Origin: ENR-C20 sp942493145
GTDB lineage: Bacteria > Bacillota > Clostridia > Acetivibrionales > DTU013
Assembly: GCA_942493145.1 (NCBI GenBank)
Contig: OW818679.1
Coordinates: forward strand, 930,001 to 994,000
DNA length: 64,000 nucleotides
Reading direction: 5' to 3'
In this document: positions 17,272 through 29,958 of the stretch, in pieces
Position numbering within the stretch: the stretch's first letter is position 1
Layout: each line of letters starts with the position of its first letter
Program-made: the position numbers and the translations under genes
Notes under the pieces: generated by a model
What the model was told of the DNA's origin: nothing
The model's input: only the letters and a program-made list of their open reading frames with translations
The model's database searches: none

Positions 17272-17479
17272 AGTAATTTTCCTTTCAAACATATTATATA
17301 AATTTTAATATTGATAGTGTTATGCCAATTCCTATATATTACCACTATAAACATTTATTAACCATATTGATGAAATTATTTTATCCTTGTTTCTCTCAAC
17401 CAAACATGATAAGCTTGCAACATGAAGCATACTGACTGATTTGTTTTAATTAGGGGAATAATTATTTTGAGGTGTTGAA

Positions 17480-17650
17480 ATGGGTAGACCAAGTAAACCA
17501 ATGGCAAAGAATTCAAATAGTAAATTTACAACTAGAAATAACAAACAAGATATTTTTTCCAGATTCGAAAAAATTTCGAAACCAAAAGAGGAATTACAAA
17601 AGGCAACTACGGATGCCAGTATACCTGAGGCGGATAAGCCTGAGTCCTGA
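17480..17650 (+). CDS. Small hydrophilic protein, 56 aa, unknown function
   Basis: ATG 17480 follows GAGGTG. The 56-residue product (starts MGRPSKPMAKNS, ends PEADKPES) is Lys/Ser/Asn-rich, without cysteines or membrane segments, and probably disordered. A compact terminator begins at the stop codon, supporting a real, short transcript. A second tiny basic gene follows at 17876. No family was recognised. Confidence 0.55.
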   Translation: MGRPSKPMAKNSNSKFTTRNNKQDIFSRFEKISKPKEELQKATTDASIPEADKPES

Positions 17651-17673
17651 GACTGCCGATGAGGCAGTCTTTT
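17650..17673 (+). terminator. Terminator after the 56-aa gene
   Basis: Stem GACTGCC/GGCAGTC (17651-17657 with 17663-17669), 5-base loop, then TTTTC; the hairpin begins directly after the TGA. Confidence 0.75.
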
Positions 17674-17875
17674 CATTTGCAATAACAGGAATTTGAGTAT
17701 ATAATACACATACAGATAGAAAATTCAGAAAATAATGTAAATACATTCTAATTACAGATCTTTTAATAGTCACCCTTATCTATGGTGGCTTTATTATTAA
17801 AAACATAAATTTTTATATATCAATTAATTCAGTTAATTTCCAGGAAAAAATAAAGGGAAAATGGGGTGAGATTAA

Positions 17876-17989
17876 ATGGGAGATAAAAATCCAAATAAAT
17901 TAAAAAAGAAGAAGAAAGCAATTGAAAAAGTTACTGTGCAACCTACAATTTCAGTAGATCAAGTTTCAGCAAAGAAACCTAAAAAATAA
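17876..17989 (+). CDS. Small lysine-rich protein, 37 aa
   Basis: ATG 17876 lies behind GGGGTGAG. The product begins MGDKNPNKLKKKKK and is 37 residues long, about a third lysine. Tiny basic proteins opening with MGDK(S/N)P are widespread as conserved hypotheticals in bacteria; I note the likeness but know no function. A hairpin terminator follows ten bases after the stop, again arguing for a discrete gene. Confidence 0.5.
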   Translation: MGDKNPNKLKKKKKAIEKVTVQPTISVDQVSAKKPKK

Positions 17990-17998
17990 AACAAAAAA

Positions 17999-18029
17999 AG
18001 TCCGGGAGATTAATACTTCCGGACTTTTA
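17999..18029. terminator. Terminator between the 37-aa gene and convergent ABC-F gene
   Basis: Stem AGTCCGGGAG/CTTCCGGACT (17999-18008 with 18016-18025, one G-T pair), followed by TTTT on the plus side; A-run on the left can serve as a U-run for the minus-strand gene. Confidence 0.75.
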
Positions 18030-18040
18030 CCATGTTATTC

Positions 18041-19543
18041 TTATTGTATTATAGCCCCTCTGCTGTGCAGTTCAATAATCTTTGTTGCAATGTTTTTGCA
18101 AAATTCACTGTCATGTTCCACAAATAGAATAGTTGGTGAGTATTCCAGCAGTAATTCTTCTATTTGCATGCGGGATATAACATCTATAAAATTAAGTGGT
18201 TCATCCCAGATATGCAAATGTGCTTTTTCACAAAGGCTTTTTGCAATCAGCACTTTTTTCTTTTGTCCACCACTGAAATCAAACATATCCTTTTCAAATT
18301 GCACTCTTGAAAAATCAAGTTTTCTTAAGATAGCCTTAAAAAGACTTTCATCGATATCATTATCTGTGGCGTAGTCTGTTAAGTTGCCACGGAGGTGAGA
18401 GGTATCCTGAGAAACATATGATATTTTAAGCTGACTTGCTTTCCTGAAAGTGCCTGTATAAGTAATGTTTTCTCCGCAAATCAGCTTAATAAGGCTTGAC
18501 TTTCCTGAACCGTTTCTACCGCAAAGCGCTATTCTGTCTCCCTGCTCAATGGTGATACTTACGCTCTCACAAGCTGCCTTTTGACCATAGAAGATAGACA
18601 CATCTTCAAGTTCAACAAGGCGGTCTGCATGAAAGCTAATTTGGGCAATCTTCAACTTCTCAGAGCTTTCAATGTTTTTGAGGAGCCTGGACTTTTTATC
18701 AATGGCTGACTGTTGTCTTGATTCGATTGCCTTGGAACGTTTCATCAACTTTGCAGCCTTATGACCTACATAACCTTTATCCAGCTTTGAACCTGAATTC
18801 GTTGTACCAAGCTTTGTTTTTTCCACTTTATCCGACCAATCAGATGTGCGTTTTGCAGCAGATGATAAGCGTTTAATATCTTCCCGAAGTTTTTCGTTTT
18901 CTGTAAGCTCAAAATTGTCCTGCAGCTCTTTGTTTTCCCACCATGAAGTAAAATTTCCTTTTTGAATTTCAATATTTGTTTTATTAATTGAAAGGATGTG
19001 GTCAACACAGTTATCCAGAAATGATCTGTCGTGGGATACCAAAATATAGCCATGCTTGGAGCTGAGATAATCACCGACAATTTTTCTTGCATTCAAATCA
19101 AGGTGGTTTGTCGGCTCATCAATAAGCAAGAAACTATTTTCTTTAAGGAACAAAGCAGCAAGCATCACCTTTGTTTGTTCTCCGTTTGAAAGTGTATCAA
19201 AAGGGCGATATAAAACATCGTCTGAAACCTGTAGCAGTGAAAGCTCACGCATAACCTTCCAATGTAGATTGTCCGGACAGATGTTGTCAATTACATCAAT
19301 GGTGTTGCTGTCTGGATTAATTACTTCGAAAGGGAAATATTCAAAGTTCATTTTTGTCGAAATATTGCCTCTATATTCAAATTTGCCGAGCAACAAGTTG
19401 AGAAATGTAGTTTTACCTCTGCCATTTCTTCCTGTGAAACCTAATTTCCAATCTGTATCAATTTGAAAACTGACATTTTCAAATATGTTATCGTAACTGC
19501 CATCATAGCAAAAGGTCAAATTTGTAACGCTTATTAAAGACAT
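18041..19543 (-). CDS. Lsa-type ABC-F ribosomal protection protein
   Basis: This 500-aa protein has two ABC ATPase domains and no membrane segment. Walker A motifs are GRNGRGKTT (38-46) and GRNGSGKSS (second half); signatures are LSNGEQ and FSGGQ; Walker B motifs LLIDEPTNH and HIWDEPLNF. The opening (ISVTNLTFCYDGSYDNIFENVSF, DWKLGFTGRNGRGKTT) resembles Lsa/Vga-type antibiotic-resistance ABC-Fs, which displace lincosamides, streptogramin A and pleuromutilins from the ribosome. It starts at ATG 19543 after AGGAGG. A leader ORF and an attenuator hairpin lie upstream, as in several drug-inducible ABC-F genes. Actual resistance phenotype is inference. Confidence 0.88.
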   Translation of the reverse strand: MSLISVTNLTFCYDGSYDNIFENVSFQIDTDWKLGFTGRNGRGKTTFLNLLLGKFEYRGNISTKMNFEYFPFEVINPDSNTIDVIDNICPDNLHWKVMRELSLLQVSDDVLYRPFDTLSNGEQTKVMLAALFLKENSFLLIDEPTNHLDLNARKIVGDYLSSKHGYILVSHDRSFLDNCVDHILSINKTNIEIQKGNFTSWWENKELQDNFELTENEKLREDIKRLSSAAKRTSDWSDKVEKTKLGTTNSGSKLDKGYVGHKAAKLMKRSKAIESRQQSAIDKKSRLLKNIESSEKLKIAQISFHADRLVELEDVSIFYGQKAACESVSITIEQGDRIALCGRNGSGKSSLIKLICGENITYTGTFRKASQLKISYVSQDTSHLRGNLTDYATDNDIDESLFKAILRKLDFSRVQFEKDMFDFSGGQKKKVLIAKSLCEKAHLHIWDEPLNFIDVISRMQIEELLLEYSPTILFVEHDSEFCKNIATKIIELHSRGAIIQ

Positions 19544-19557
19544 AAATTATCCTCCTG

Positions 19558-19599
19558 TAATAAATAATGAAAGCTGCAAGAAAGTCAATTCTTGCAGCT
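19558..19599 (-). promoter_or_regulatory. Attenuator hairpin upstream of the ABC-F gene
   Basis: An 11-bp perfect stem AGCTGCAAGAA/TTCTTGCAGCT (19572-19582 with 19589-19599) is followed on the minus strand by a T-rich run ending just before the AGGAGG of the ABC-F gene. It lies inside the leader, so it would terminate transcription prematurely. Ten bases of its 3' arm (19575-19584) are exactly complementary to codons 9-12 of the leader ORF (19672-19681), giving a possible antiterminator pairing. Confidence 0.65.
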
Positions 19600-19615
19600 C
19601 ATAAATACAGCAAAG

Positions 19616-19705
19616 TCAATTCCATATAGGACATGACGAGGATATATTGTTTGAGTGAAAAGAGTTAGTACCTTTCTTGCATAAGCACAATAAAACAAGC
19701 GGCAT
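19616..19705 (-). CDS. Leader peptide ORF (29 aa) upstream of ABC-F gene
   Basis: An ATG at 19705 stands behind a good AAGGAG (19712-19717). The frame encodes MPLVLLCLCKKGTNSFHSNN... and ends with TGA at 19616, about 17 bases before the attenuator stem. A TATAAT lies at 19724-19729, which would put the transcript start very close to the Shine-Dalgarno. A short translated leader followed by a terminator hairpin is the layout of ribosome-mediated attenuation (as in vmlR-type genes): a drug-stalled ribosome would change RNA folding and allow read-through. The sequence of the peptide matches nothing I know. Confidence 0.6.
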   Translation of the reverse strand: MPLVLLCLCKKGTNSFHSNNISSSCPIWN

Positions 19706-19879
19706 TTTATGCTCCTTAGCTTTATTATACTTTATAAAATCAGCAAGAAAAATCAATCATCTTTTCAACTCCAATCAATTTATTTATAATTACCATAACA
19801 CAATATTTTTACAAATTCAACAAAAGCATACGAAATGAAAATGTGAGAATTATTGGTAATAAATTTTCACTTAATCAAA

Positions 19880-20782
19880 TTATATGCGAGTCTTAGTGCA
19901 GAAGAGCTCAACAAAACGCAATGCACTCCCTGTAGCACCGTGGGACTTCCATGCAAGGATATTGTAAGCGTCTATAGGCAGATCGGCGGTATCGTATAAT
20001 TTAATATAATTTTCATTTCTTTTTTGTATGATATTAGATAATATTGCAACACCTTTACCTTGTGAGACGGACATTTCTAAAGATGTAGTATTAGGTACGT
20101 AAACAATTCTGTGCAGATTGAAACCTGCTTTTTTACATGAAGCAATTACACATTCAGAAGCACCTCTTGATTCTTCGGGAGAAATAAGGAAGAAGGTCTC
20201 GTTTTCCAGATCCTGCAGATTTAAGTTTTCTCTATTAGAAAGAGGATTTGAATAAGGGACTGCAATATAAACTTTAATCTCATCAACAACTTTTTGAGAT
20301 ATGCCGCTTAGATTTTCCAAATCAAAAGTTGTAGAAAAAACAATATCCAGATCGCCGCTTAGTAGTTTATCCCGCAACTCTCTGAAACCATAGAACTCTA
20401 AAGATACAATAATATTTTTGTATTTCTCCTCATACGAGTGGATAAGCTGCGGCAGAAAGTTGTAATATTCGAAGCCGGTTAAACAGCCAATTTTCAAGGT
20501 TCCTTCAATCTGGTCCTTTATTCTGTGGGCCTTTTCAACTGAGCCATGAAACTCTTTGAGCAACTGCTCCCATTCCTTAGCCAGAAGCTTTCCTTCCTCA
20601 GTCAGGACAACCCTTTTTTTATCTCTTAAAAAAAGTTGGATATCCAACTCCTCTTCAAGGCTAATTATCATTTTGCTCAAGGTGGGCTGAGATACAAAAG
20701 ATATTCTTGCTGCTTCAGAGAAATTCAATGTTTTTGCAATTGATAAAAAGTATTCAATTTTTCTGAAATCGATATTATACAT
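19880..20782 (-). CDS. LysR-type transcriptional regulator
   Basis: This 300-aa regulator begins with a canonical winged helix-turn-helix (IEYFLSIAKTLNFSEAARISFVSQPTLSKMIISLEEEL..., residues 8-45) and carries an effector-binding domain to the end (IAVPYSNPL hinge, VSQGKGVAILSN). Length is standard. It is divergent from a 65-aa gene and EutH, with ~220 bases of AT-rich DNA between, which is the usual place for LysR operators. It may control EutH or the nearby SDR; the effector is unknown. It resembles the LysR fragment at the left edge in style only. Confidence 0.9.
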   Translation of the reverse strand: MYNIDFRKIEYFLSIAKTLNFSEAARISFVSQPTLSKMIISLEEELDIQLFLRDKKRVVLTEEGKLLAKEWEQLLKEFHGSVEKAHRIKDQIEGTLKIGCLTGFEYYNFLPQLIHSYEEKYKNIIVSLEFYGFRELRDKLLSGDLDIVFSTTFDLENLSGISQKVVDEIKVYIAVPYSNPLSNRENLNLQDLENETFFLISPEESRGASECVIASCKKAGFNLHRIVYVPNTTSLEMSVSQGKGVAILSNIIQKRNENYIKLYDTADLPIDAYNILAWKSHGATGSALRFVELFCTKTRI

Positions 20783-21006
20783 TACATCATCACCTGATCA
20801 TAGAATTAATCGACTTATTACTGTTTATTATATTATAATAATAGCAAATAATATAGCAGATAGATTGAATCTTCTAATCATGATGTTATTCTTAACCACC
20901 AGCTTCTTTAAATTATAGTCTTTGTAAAACAATACCAGGCTACGCAAAATAAAATTACATAAAATATTATCAAGATACAAGCCTTTATTCAGACAGGAGG
21001 TTTATT

Positions 21007-21204
21007 ATGCGCGAAGGAATTATTCCTATTATACTTGGTACGGCAGTTACTGCAACAGGAGTGGCTATGAGAGGAGTGGACATGAAAAAGCACGGCATGA
21101 CCAAACATGATACTTCTGTAGCACTCGGAGCCGGTCTTGTAGGGTTGGGTGCAGCTCATATAATATTGGGTGCGGTGGATATTGTAAGAGATATGAAATC
21201 GTAA
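21007..21204 (+). CDS. Small hydrophobic glycine/alanine-rich protein, 65 aa
   Basis: A strong CAGGAGG lies six bases before the ATG. The 65-aa product has two hydrophobic Gly/Ala-rich segments (about 3-20 and 40-60) separated by a short polar loop (MKKHGMTKHD), so it could be a two-helix membrane hairpin. Such short proteins are common in Clostridia as conserved hypotheticals. A hairpin terminator follows 42 bases after the stop, so it is a one-gene transcript. No function is assigned. Confidence 0.65.
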   Translation: MREGIIPIILGTAVTATGVAMRGVDMKKHGMTKHDTSVALGAGLVGLGAAHIILGAVDIVRDMKS

Positions 21205-21245
21205 TTGGTTTATATCCGAAAAAAATCAGTACTATCAGCTTGAAA

Positions 21246-21277
21246 AGGTCTGGGAATTAACATTCCCGGGCCTTTAC
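21246..21277 (+). terminator. Terminator after the 65-aa gene
   Basis: Stem AGGTCTGGGAA/TTCCCGGGCCT (21246-21256 with 21263-21273, with G-T pairs), 6-base loop, then a TTTACATTTTC tail. Confidence 0.75.
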
Positions 21278-21354
21278 ATTTTCTTGGTGATGACAATGAA
21301 ACAATATGTGAAAATTGTCTTCAAGCTTTTTATTTATGCTGCTTTTGATTGTAT

Positions 21355-21385
21355 GCACATGCAATTTGTGCTACCCTTGTATAAT
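21355..21385 (+). promoter_or_regulatory. Possible promoter/operator of EutH gene
   Basis: A perfect TATAAT sits at 21380-21385 without a good -35. The dyad GCACA-N7-TGTGC (21355-21371) covers the -35 position, which would fit binding of an activator such as a LysR protein. This is a weak, by-eye prediction. Confidence 0.35.
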
Positions 21386-21433
21386 GACACCCTGGTGTAA
21401 TGATTGTATATACAGCGAAAGGTAAATGCTATA

Positions 21434-22543
21434 ATGACTTTTAGCCAAATATTGATGTTGGTGATGGCAGCATTTTTCGTAATAGGTGCTTTAGATCGTT
21501 TGTTTGGCGGTAAACTTGGATTGGGAAGTGAATATGAAAAGGGATTTGCCCTTATGGGTACAATATCACTTTCCATTGTCGGACTGATTTGTATCTCACC
21601 CGTAATTGCTATCATTCTAAAGCCATTTATAGTTCCTGTTTATAACGCAATCGGTGCGGATGCATCTATGTTTGCACCGACATTTCTCTCAGTAGATGCA
21701 GGCGGATATTCAATTGCTGTGGAAATGGCTGGCAATGCTGATGTTGGTAAGTTTTCCGGGCTGGTGGTTGCATCCATGGTAGGGAGTATATTATCGTTTA
21801 CAATACCTGTTGCAGTAGGACTAATTGAAAGAAGTGATTTGCAATATTTTGCCATAGGTTTAATGTCGGGACTTGTTACTTCTCCCGTAGGTTGTTTTTT
21901 CGGAGGATTGGCATCCGGACTTGCACCATCTGTTGTTTTAATAAATCTTTTGCCTGTTATGATCGTTGCTTTATTAATAGCCATAGGCCTGCTGTTTTTC
22001 CCATATAAAATGATAAAGGGCTTTAAGGTTTTTTCCATATGTATCAGTTCGATTATTACTATGGGACTCTGTCTGGCAGCTTTTGAAAAATTGACGGGAA
22101 TTGTAATATTGAACGATATGAGGCCTATTGGCGACGGACTTTCAATTGCAGGCTCTGTTGTGATAGTTATAGCAGGCGTGATGCCGTTTATAAAGACTTT
22201 GATGAAAATTCTTAATAAGCCGCTTGATTTTTTTTGCAGATTCATTGGGATCAACAATGTCTCAGTTATTGGCATGTTCCTGGCACTTGCTTCACTCGTC
22301 CCGGTTTTCGTCACCTTCAAGGATATGAATAACAAGGGTAAAGTAATTGTAGCAGCTTTTGCCGGATCGGCAGCCAACATGCTGGGTGCCCACCTGGGAT
22401 TTATTTCTGCAGTTTCTCCGGACATGATACTTCCCATGTTTGTTTCTAAAATTGCAGCCTGCTGCCTGGCATTGCCATTTGCCATATTGATGTATAGAAT
22501 AGTTTTTCAAAAAAAAGAAGGCAATGTAGATTGCCTCCAGTGA
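21434..22543 (+). CDS. eutH: EutH-family ethanolamine permease
   Basis: This 369-aa membrane protein has about ten transmembrane helices. The segment LGLGSEYEKGFALMGTISLSIVGLICISPV and the later MAGNADVGKFSG and GSAANMLGAHLGFI stretches match EutH. The family takes ethanolamine into the cell. ATG 21434 is chosen (MTFSQILMLVM) since the earlier in-frame ATG at 21404 has no ribosome-binding site and would add a charged tail. No other eut gene or microcompartment shell gene is in the window, so the permease stands alone with a LysR regulator and an SDR; its substrate may differ. Confidence 0.85.
   Translation: MTFSQILMLVMAAFFVIGALDRLFGGKLGLGSEYEKGFALMGTISLSIVGLICISPVIAIILKPFIVPVYNAIGADASMFAPTFLSVDAGGYSIAVEMAGNADVGKFSGLVVASMVGSILSFTIPVAVGLIERSDLQYFAIGLMSGLVTSPVGCFFGGLASGLAPSVVLINLLPVMIVALLIAIGLLFFPYKMIKGFKVFSICISSIITMGLCLAAFEKLTGIVILNDMRPIGDGLSIAGSVVIVIAGVMPFIKTLMKILNKPLDFFCRFIGINNVSVIGMFLALASLVPVFVTFKDMNNKGKVIVAAFAGSAANMLGAHLGFISAVSPDMILPMFVSKIAACCLALPFAILMYRIVFQKKEGNVDCLQ
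22508..22536 (-). terminator. Terminator of the minus-strand SDR, embedded in the EutH 3' end
   Basis: On the minus strand AGGCAAT-CTAC-ATTGCCT (22536 to 22519) is followed by TCTTTTTTTT. The hairpin sits within the last codons of the convergent EutH gene. Confidence 0.75.
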
Positions 22544-22576
22544 TATGCTCCAATTTTCCGTGGACTCTGGCATTAT

Positions 22577-23335
22577 CTATTTGTAGCCTAGTGTTATGCC
22601 ACCATCCAAATTCAATGTGATCCCTGTTACAAAAGAAGCATCTTCGCTGCACAGGTATAACGCGGCTTTTCCACAATCATCGGGAGTACCGATTCTGCCC
22701 AATGGATGCTTTTTAGCAAGATCAGAAAGTGCGGAATCAGGATTTGGCTGTCTTTTTGTCCATTTATATTCCAGCATCTCTGTATGTATCCAGCCTGGAC
22801 ATATTGCATTCACTCTTATGCCATAAGGAGCCAGATCTATTGCCAGGTTTTTTACCATACCGATAATAGCTCCTTTAGTTGAACAGTACCCAAAGGCTTT
22901 GGCCTGGCCGTTCAAACCTACCAGACTGGCTGTATTTAAAATATTGCCTTTTGTTTGTTTTAAGTATGGCAGAGCTGCCCTTATACAACGTGCATATCCA
23001 TTAACATTGGTATCGAACATTTCGTTCCATTCTTCCTCTGTTTGAGTCTCGACATCTTTTCCATCCGCATAGCCTGCATTATTAATAAGAACATCTATCT
23101 TTGAGAATTTTTTAATCACCTGGTCCACCATATTCCGGACACTTGAATTATCCCTGACATCTGTTTTTACAAACATCACATAGGGCTTTAGCTCTTCAAC
23201 AATTCTATATCCACTTTCTTCATTAATATCAGCAACAACCACAAATGCCCCCTCTTTGGCGAGAGTATACGTGATTCCTTTACCGATACCTGAGCTTCCC
23301 CCCGTTACTATGACTACTTTGCCATCCATTTTCAC
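22577..23335 (-). CDS. Short-chain dehydrogenase/reductase
   Basis: This 252-aa classical SDR starts with GTG 23335, eight bases after AGGAGG. It has TGGSSGIG (11-18), NNAG (85-88), catalytic Ser137, Tyr150 and Lys154 (YCSTK) and the C-terminal NLDGG. Asp36 after the second strand favours NAD(H). It is convergent with EutH, separated by 33 bases, and monocistronic. The substrate is unknown; the CPGWIHTEM stretch is ordinary for polyol or 3-ketoacyl-type SDRs. Confidence 0.88.
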   Translation of the reverse strand: MKMDGKVVIVTGGSSGIGKGITYTLAKEGAFVVVADINEESGYRIVEELKPYVMFVKTDVRDNSSVRNMVDQVIKKFSKIDVLINNAGYADGKDVETQTEEEWNEMFDTNVNGYARCIRAALPYLKQTKGNILNTASLVGLNGQAKAFGYCSTKGAIIGMVKNLAIDLAPYGIRVNAICPGWIHTEMLEYKWTKRQPNPDSALSDLAKKHPLGRIGTPDDCGKAALYLCSEDASFVTGITLNLDGGITLGYK

Positions 23336-23484
23336 GATAAAAGCCTCCTCATAGTTAATTCAGGATCTATGACTTATTTACCTTAATTATATCAATATAT
23401 AATAGAAATTCATACAAGGGAGCAACTGGTTCTATCTGGAAAGTAACTAATTCTATATTACTGATTAATATAACCGATTAACTG

Positions 23485-23689
23485 TTGACAAAGCGCAAAT
23501 GGCATGTTACGATAGCCTTCCGCCGTTAGAAATAACGAATCGGGGTTTGTAAAAAGAGTAACGACGAAAGTGTTGACAAAACATAAACGGCATGTTACGA
23601 TAGCCTTCCGCCGTTAGAAATAACCAAGCGGGGCTGGTAAAAAGAGTAATAACGAAAGTGTTGACAAAACACAAACGGCATGTTACGAT
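23485..23689 (+). promoter_or_regulatory. Three tandem 88-bp rRNA promoter repeats
   Basis: TTGACA occurs at 23485, 23573 and 23661, each followed by exactly 17 bases and TACGAT (23508, 23596, 23684). The spacing between copies is 88 bases and most of the unit is conserved (for example CGGCATGTTACGATAG and TTCCGCCGTTAGAAATAAC). They stand 220-420 bases before the 16S gene and clearly serve the rRNA operon. Confidence 0.9.
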
Positions 23690-23725
23690 AGCATTCCGCC
23701 GTTAGAAATAACGAAGTGGAAAAAT

Positions 23726-23763
23726 GGACCTTGAAAAGTAAACAGTGTAATAATAATAACTCG
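23726..23763 (+). other. 5' strand of the 16S rRNA processing stem
   Basis: These 38 bases are almost fully complementary to 25593-25630 in the 16S-23S spacer (GGACCTTGAAAAGT... against ...ACTTTTGAAGGCCC, with a few mismatches around the ATAATAATAAT part). Such long stems bracketing 16S are RNase III processing sites. Confidence 0.75.
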
Positions 23764-23905
23764 TACAATTTCAAGAGTAGTGCATACGAAAGTATGTGCC
23801 AACTTGCGAACTTAAAGTCAGTAAATAGTAAAGAGCCAAATGGCTTTCTACAGAGTAATTGATGGGGGACAGTACCGAAAGGTGCAGAAACCTTGATATA
23901 TATCT

Positions 23906-25432
<1,527 letters not shown>

Positions 25433-25700
25433 CCGTGGTACCGACGAGGTATCACAACACTCCTGGTCGATATGTAATGAGATTAAGAGGGAACGAGAAA
25501 TCGTGACTCGCAATCGGAATTGCATTAAGTCTCAACCAGATTGAAGCTTCGGCGGATATCAAAGTGAGACACGTACTGCAGAGCAGTACAAGCGAGTTAT
25601 CTAAAATACACTGTTCACTTTTGAAGGCCCATAAAAGGGATCTTCATAAATAGAAACCTCAAGCAGCAGCATTTTTTTTGTTCCTGCGGCAGGGTAACAA

Positions 25701-26038
25701 GATTGCTGCGCAGCATATTAATGAAGATTATGTGCTAACGCAATAATCATAATTTACCGGTTGACGTAACAACTGAAACCGCGTATAATTTAAAATCCAC
25801 GGATGATAAGTCCGTAACTTCACAGGAAACTGTGATTGTACCTTGAAAACTATATAATGTGTAAAGCGACATAGCACACGTGAGGACGTGTGCGGAAATG
25901 AGAAAGACAAACAAATAAGGGTAACTACAGTATCATTCAAACGATACAACTAGAAACTCTTAGGATAGTTTCAAACTTCGGTTTGAAATAGGATTGCTGC
26001 GCAGCAGAGTAATGAAGATTATGCGCTACGCGATAATC
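25701..26038 (+). repeat. Pair of ~47-base imperfect repeats in the rRNA spacer
   Basis: 25701-25748 and 25992-26038 share GATTGCTGCGCAGCA, then TAATGAAGATTATG, then a GCTA-CGC-ATAATC end. Each copy can fold on itself (GATTGCTGCG against CGCAATAATC with G-U pairs), giving two similar hairpins 290 bases apart. Confidence 0.65.
25761..25789 (+). promoter_or_regulatory. Internal promoter in the 16S-23S spacer
   Basis: TTGACG at 25761-25766, 17 bases, perfect TATAAT at 25784-25789. It shares TTGACGTAAC with the two-component promoters at 1821 and 6788. If active it would transcribe 23S and 5S separately from 16S. Confidence 0.6.
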
Positions 26039-26284
26039 CCTGTTAAACTCATTTGACGTGTAAAGACAAATCACTTTAAGATCGCTTGCGCAACGCAGGT
26101 TGCGTAAGTATTGAGAACCAAGAAACAATTATTTAGCGATAATTGTGGATCGTACAAAGTGGCAAGAAACGAGCAGCGCAACGATGATGAACGTCGAGGA
26201 GCGGAGTGTATATATTATACATGAGCACCAGAGATCGTGAAATCTGACACAGTGATGCGAAGTTTATTGACGCTTTGGACAAAA

Positions 26285-29197
<2,913 letters not shown>

Positions 29198-29327
29198 AAT
29201 AACTTCGGGTTGTTATTATTGATATATTCAATAAAACGCTCGAAGCATCAAGACAGTATCATAAAGAAATAGGTCTTAAACGTTAGATGGTTTGACAAAT
29301 TCGTCGATCTCATCGAAAAACAAACTC

Positions 29328-29353
29328 TACACATTATATGGTTTTGAGGGTAC
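29328..29353 (+). other. 3' strand of a probable 23S rRNA processing stem
   Basis: TACACATTATATGGTTTTGAGGGTAC here is complementary (two U-G pairs, one or two mismatches) to 25838-25863 in the upstream spacer. The pairing would bracket 23S, though it is ~420 bases from the 5' end and ~130 bases from the 3' end. Confidence 0.6.
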
Positions 29354-29380
29354 AAGTAAAAACGAAGTGCCCAACAATTT

Positions 29381-29497
29381 TCTGGTGGATATTACGAGAA
29401 GGCCACACCCGTTCCCATACCGAACACGGCAGTTAAGCTTCTCAGTGCCGACGATACTTGGCTGGTAACGGCCCGGGAAAATAGGTCTCCGCCAGAT
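29381..29497 (+). rRNA. rrf: 5S ribosomal RNA
   Basis: About 117 bases with TCTGGTGG at the 5' end pairing with CCGCCAGA at the 3' end and the universal CACCCGTTCCCATACCGAAC segment. It follows 23S by 183 bases and precedes the operon terminator. Confidence 0.95.
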
Positions 29498-29504
29498 TTA
29501 TACC

Positions 29505-29537
29505 AAAGCTCCATGTTAACCGCATGGAGCTTTGTGC
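29505..29537 (+). terminator. rRNA operon terminator
   Basis: Perfect 11-bp stem AAAGCTCCATG/CATGGAGCTTT (29505-29515 with 29523-29533) eight bases after 5S. Confidence 0.8.
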
Positions 29538-29646
29538 TGTATATGGGTATTACTTTTTATGTGAATTCAGCAAGTGTATGTATAAAGTCCTTCAATTTAG
29601 CAATTACTATTCAGGAGTGAATATACAACTGAAAGAGAAGAATATC

Positions 29647-29958
29647 ATGGTTAATGGAAGTTACGTTTGTCCTGCGTGTAACAGTAGTTCTCTTATGGTC
29701 AAATATGAAGCAAAGTATATATACTCGTATAATGTTGATTCCGATGCACCTGGCTTAAAGAATTCGGAAGAATTCCTTCCGTTCCTGTATGATAAGCGCG
29801 AACAGCAGGAAGCCAAACAGTATATAGAATGCAATACTTGTGGGGCTCAATATCCGTGCTTTTTTACCGAAGGGAATAAAGGCATTGATCTTAGAAGGAC
29901 TTTCGGTTTATCCGGCTCGTACGAGACGGAGCAGGACCATCACCATCACTTCCAGTGA
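29647..29958 (+). CDS. Small zinc-ribbon-like protein, 103 aa
   Basis: ATG 29647 is chosen because the product then starts with the zinc-ribbon half MVNGSYVCPACNSSSL; the longer frame back to 29524 runs through the rRNA terminator. Two CxxC pairs (CPAC near residue 8 and CNTC near 60) can hold one zinc. The middle is polar, and the tail is EQDHHHHFQ, an unusual four-histidine run. The start has only a weak GAGAAG site. The gene ends with a 13-base overlap with a convergent remnant. No family beyond zinc ribbon was recognised. Confidence 0.55.
   Translation: MVNGSYVCPACNSSSLMVKYEAKYIYSYNVDSDAPGLKNSEEFLPFLYDKREQQEAKQYIECNTCGAQYPCFFTEGNKGIDLRRTFGLSGSYETEQDHHHHFQ

Noticed and set aside
21640..22485. 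281-codon minus-strand frame antisense to EutH
   Set aside because: Long only because the opposite strand encodes a hydrophobic protein; no start signal and low protein-like character.
23485..23689. CRISPR-like direct repeats
   Set aside because: The 88-bp period and internal TTGACA-17-TACGAT show these are tandem promoters.
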